Of a stretch of DNA of 7,874 bases, positions 6,122 through 7,874 are shown piece by piece. Origin of the DNA: REEB95 sp035632055 (lineage in GTDB: Bacteria > Pseudomonadota > Alphaproteobacteria > ATCC43930 > CGMCC-115725); contig DASQHO010000109.1 in NCBI GenBank assembly GCA_035632055.1, forward strand, positions 1 through 7,874, written 5' to 3'. Made by a program: the position numbers and the translations under genes. Below the pieces are notes generated by a model. That model did not search any database and was not told the origin of the DNA. It saw only the letters and a program-made list of their open reading frames with translations. Numbering within the stretch: position 1 is the stretch's first letter; every line of letters starts with the position of its first letter.

Positions 6122-6358
6122 ATGGACCGTGTGCTTTTTGTGACTTCGAGTGCCTTTGGCACGGAATCACAATCGCGCCGTATCGCCGCCGAACTGGTCG
6201 CTGGCATACGGCGTTGGCGCGCGAACGTGGTCGAAGGTTTGCAAATCAATGCCGCACAAGCAGAGCAAGGCGTTGCGCAGGCGCGACACGCGACCGCGCG
6301 CCTGCTCACCGGTGCGCTTGCGGCACAGCCTGTGGCCCGCGGCGGGGTGGATGCTTGA
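6122..6358 (+). CDS. azoreductase-like protein with the middle missing (78 residues)
   Basis: Full-length AzoR enzymes are FMN-dependent NADH-quinone/azo reductases of about 200 residues with a flavodoxin-like fold. Residues 1-31 here match the AzoR N-terminus in register with E. coli. They include SS at 9-10 and SQS at 16-18, which form the FMN-phosphate loop, followed by a helix IAAELVAGIR. Residues 35-64, from VVEGLQIN through AQAEQGVAQARHATARLL, resemble the AzoR C-terminus (E. coli has AEGIAYGPEMAAKAQSDAK). About 120 residues, including the isoalloxazine contacts, are absent, yet the frame is open across the join. The ATG has AAGGAG at 6109-6114 with seven-base spacing; the longer TTG start at 6053 would read through the putative operator. 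Divergent pairing with lysR is typical for azoR. It is probably a decayed in-frame deletion remnant. A translated microprotein is possible, and the family call comes from memory of the fold rather than a search. Confidence 0.6.
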   Translation: MDRVLFVTSSAFGTESQSRRIAAELVAGIRRWRANVVEGLQINAAQAEQGVAQARHATARLLTGALAAQPVARGGVDA

Positions 6359-6401
6359 TGAGCTTAGCCGTTTCGTAGGCGATGCCGGCTCTCCCCAAGG
6401 G

Positions 6402-6428
6402 CGCGCGGGCTGTGCTAGAACCCGCGCG
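6402..6428 (+). promoter_or_regulatory. GC-rich inverted repeat and possible extended -10 before tRNA-Gln
   Basis: CGCGCGGG (6402-6409) and CCCGCGCG (6421-6428) are perfect 8-bp inverted arms around an 11-base centre. The centre contains TGC-TAGAAC (6413-6421), which resembles an extended -10 element. If used, transcription would begin about ten bases before the mature tRNA 5' end, a normal distance. There is no recognisable -35. A hairpin in the tRNA leader or a terminator for the upstream gene is an alternative, although no U-run follows. Confidence 0.33.
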
Positions 6429-6437
6429 ATACCCTGC

Positions 6438-6511
6438 TGGGGGATCGTCTAACGGTAGGACAGCGGACTCTGACTCCGCGAGTCTAGGTTCGAATCCTAG
6501 TCCCCCAGCCA
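6438..6511 (+). tRNA. tRNA-Gln (anticodon CTG)
   Basis: A complete 74-base cloverleaf including an encoded CCA. The acceptor TGGGGGA (6438-6444) pairs with TCCCCCA (6501-6507) at all seven positions. The anticodon stem GCGGA/TCCGC (6463-6467, 6475-6479) encloses the loop CTCTGAC, with anticodon CTG at 6470-6472 reading CAG. The T arm is CTAGG/CCTAG (6484-6488, 6496-6500) with loop TTCGAAT. The U1-A72 pair and discriminator G73 (6508) are known glutamine identity features, consistent with the anticodon. No downstream repeat of the tRNA 3' end is seen, so nothing points to an integrated element here. Confidence 0.98.
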
Positions 6512-6641
6512 CTTCTGCGGCTCCGTGGCCTTCCCTAAAATTGCAGGAAATCGCGATCTGGCGTCCTTAGGGACCAGTTAATGCTACCGCCGTAGCTTGG
6601 TTGGCCAGCCGGAAAGGCCGGTGGGCTGAACTGCGGTCAGT
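6512..6641 (+). other. intergenic leader of the histidine kinase with two inverted repeats
   Basis: No gene is visible in these 130 bases. TCCCTAA (6532-6538) and TTAGGGA (6567-6573) are perfect 7-bp inverted arms 28 bases apart. A hairpin spans 6601-6629: CCGG (6609-6612) pairs with CCGG (6618-6621) around AAAGG. The stem continues outward through a G-U pair, one mismatch, GCC/GGC and weaker pairs. It ends 12 bases before the kinase ATG. No strong Shine-Dalgarno lies between (ACTGCGGTCAGT). I see no clear sigma-70 promoter and no U-rich terminator for the tRNA. Confidence 0.4.
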
Positions 6642-7874
6642 ATGAATTCTGCCCTGACCAAATCGCATCTGGTGCGTGCCAGCCGTCGCCTATCGGCGAT
6701 CGGCGCGGTGGTGATTGCCGCGACCATTGTCGCCGCCGGTTTGACGATCTGGGATCTGCACGGCGACGCCGTCGAGGATTACCAACGCGACATGGCCAAC
6801 GTCGGCGTGTTGATCGCCGAGCAGACCGCGCGGTCGCTCGAAGCGGTCGATCTAGTCCTCGACGACACTCGGCAGAAGATCGTGGATAGCGGCGTCACCA
6901 GCCCGGCGAGCTTCGAAAGCCGCATGGCCACCGAGTCGATTCACCGCTTCCTGCAACTGGAGCTCAAAGGCGTACCGCAGGCGGAAGCGCTGATCATGAT
7001 CGACGCCGATGGTCGGGTCATCAACTACTCGCGGCAATGGCCGGTTCAGTCCATCAACATCAGCGACCGCGATTTCTTCCAGTATCTGCGCAATCACGAC
7101 GATCCGCGGCCGTTCATCAGTGTGCCGGTCCAGGCGCACGCGACGCAACAGCGGACGTTCTATGTCAGCCGGCGCGTGAATGATCCGCAGGGCAATTTCC
7201 TCGGTGTGGTCGAGGTCGCTATTTCGCCGAGCTATTGGGCCGGGTCTTTCGGCCCGATCACTGTCGAAAAAGGCACCGTCGTGAGCTTCGTGCGGCGGGA
7301 CGGCATCATTCTCGCGCGCTACCCGTATCTAGACGCCATGATCGGCCATCAGCTGCCGCTGCAATCGCCGTGGTACGGACGCGTTGCCGGCGGCGGCGGA
7401 ACCTATCGCTCGCAACCCTGGACCGACGGTCTCGTCCGCATCGTCAGCGTGCATCCGCTCGGGGAATTTCCGCTGGTAATTGACGTCAGCTTCGCCGAGC
7501 AGGCCGTGTTGGCCCATTGGCGTTTCCAGACGCTGTGCATCGTTATCGGCGCGCTCATTGTCGTGCTGGGTTTCGCGGTCCTGTTCTCCGCGCTCGCTGA
7601 GCAATTCAAGCGTCTCGAAGGCCAGCACAGCGAGCTGGCGGCCTCTGGTGAAGCGCTTCGCGGTGCAAAAGAAGAGGCAGAAAATGCGAGCCGGGCCAAG
7701 TCCATGTTCCTCGCCAATATGTCGCATGAGATCCGCACGCCGTTGAATGCGGTGATTGGGTTTTCGCAGATCATCGAGCAGGGGATGTTCGGTCCGCAGC
7801 CGGCGCGGTACCGGGAGTATGCGACGCTGATCCGGCGCAGCGGCGAGCACCTGCTGACGATCATCAACGACATC
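6642..7874 (+). CDS. membrane sensor histidine kinase, C-terminus cut by window edge
   Basis: An inner-membrane sensor kinase, open for 411 codons to the right edge. Transmembrane segment 1 is at about residues 19-38 and segment 2 at about 297-318. They flank a ~255-residue periplasmic region. This region resembles a double-Cache (PDC) sensor fold: SDRDFFQYLRNHDD at 141-154, FYVSRRVNDPQGNFLGVV at 173-190 and VVSFVRRDGIILARYPY at 213-229. A charged, coiled-coil-like linker (319-355) leads straight into the HisKA domain. SHEIRTPLNAVIGFSQ places the phospho-acceptor at His362. The following MFGPQPARYREYA and SGEHLLTIINDI resemble the DivJ/PleC group. The ATP-binding domain, and any receiver domain, lie beyond the window. 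The ATG at 6642 is the only sensible start: an in-frame TGA lies at 6627-6629, and a later start would remove segment 1. The Shine-Dalgarno is weak and a hairpin precedes it. The ligand and partner regulator are unknown. Confidence 0.92.
   Translation, partial: MNSALTKSHLVRASRRLSAIGAVVIAATIVAAGLTIWDLHGDAVEDYQRDMANVGVLIAEQTARSLEAVDLVLDDTRQKIVDSGVTSPASFESRMATESIHRFLQLELKGVPQAEALIMIDADGRVINYSRQWPVQSINISDRDFFQYLRNHDDPRPFISVPVQAHATQQRTFYVSRRVNDPQGNFLGVVEVAISPSYWAGSFGPITVEKGTVVSFVRRDGIILARYPYLDAMIGHQLPLQSPWYGRVAGGGGTYRSQPWTDGLVRIVSVHPLGEFPLVIDVSFAEQAVLAHWRFQTLCIVIGALIVVLGFAVLFSALAEQFKRLEGQHSELAASGEALRGAKEEAENASRAKSMFLANMSHEIRTPLNAVIGFSQIIEQGMFGPQPARYREYATLIRRSGEHLLTIINDI

Noticed and set aside
6306..6512. 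Minus-strand frame beginning MAGGLGFEPRLAESES
   Set aside because: This is the familiar false protein produced by reading the antisense strand of a tRNA gene; the tRNA-Gln explains the conservation.
6438..6650. tRNA-Gln as an integration site with a downstream repeat of its 3' end
   Set aside because: No second copy of the tRNA 3' end, no integrase and no direct repeats are visible inside the window.

Overview
This GC-rich window most likely comes from an alphaproteobacterium of the Hyphomicrobiales (the Bradyrhizobium / Rhodopseudomonas / Xanthobacteraceae neighbourhood). The protein styles support this: the RsmB start, the RlmE with a basic N-terminal tail, the Ppx/GppA protein, and a DivJ/PleC-like HisKA segment. 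This placement is an inference; no search was run.

Positions 1-4649 (minus strand) form a compact housekeeping block read ppx/gppA -> rlmE -> guaB -> rsmB. ppx and rlmE share one base (TGATG). guaB and rsmB overlap as GTGA. A 116-base gap with a hairpin and a good Shine-Dalgarno separates rlmE from guaB. The block combines a polyphosphate/pppGpp phosphatase, two rRNA methyltransferases and the committing enzyme of GTP synthesis. rsmB starts with GTG and runs off the left edge a few codons short of its expected end.

Positions 4650-6437 are an accessory-looking stretch. A 200-base divergent intergenic region carries a 14-bp palindrome in the ppx leader and a plausible promoter for a 59-residue exported small protein (4850-5029). 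That gene converges on a LysR-type regulator (5078-5995, minus) across a long hairpin that can serve both as terminator. Divergent from lysR is a 78-residue reading frame (6122-6358). It looks like the first and last parts of an AzoR-type FMN-dependent NADH-azoreductase joined in frame with the middle missing.

Positions 6438-6511 hold tRNA-Gln (anticodon CTG), preceded by an 8-bp GC-rich inverted repeat. After a 130-base leader with two further inverted repeats, a membrane sensor histidine kinase (6642 onwards, plus strand) runs off the right edge just after its phospho-acceptor helix region. I see no insertion sequence, CRISPR array or obvious novel multi-gene system. The most unusual items are the internally deleted azoreductase, the exported microprotein and the structured leaders.
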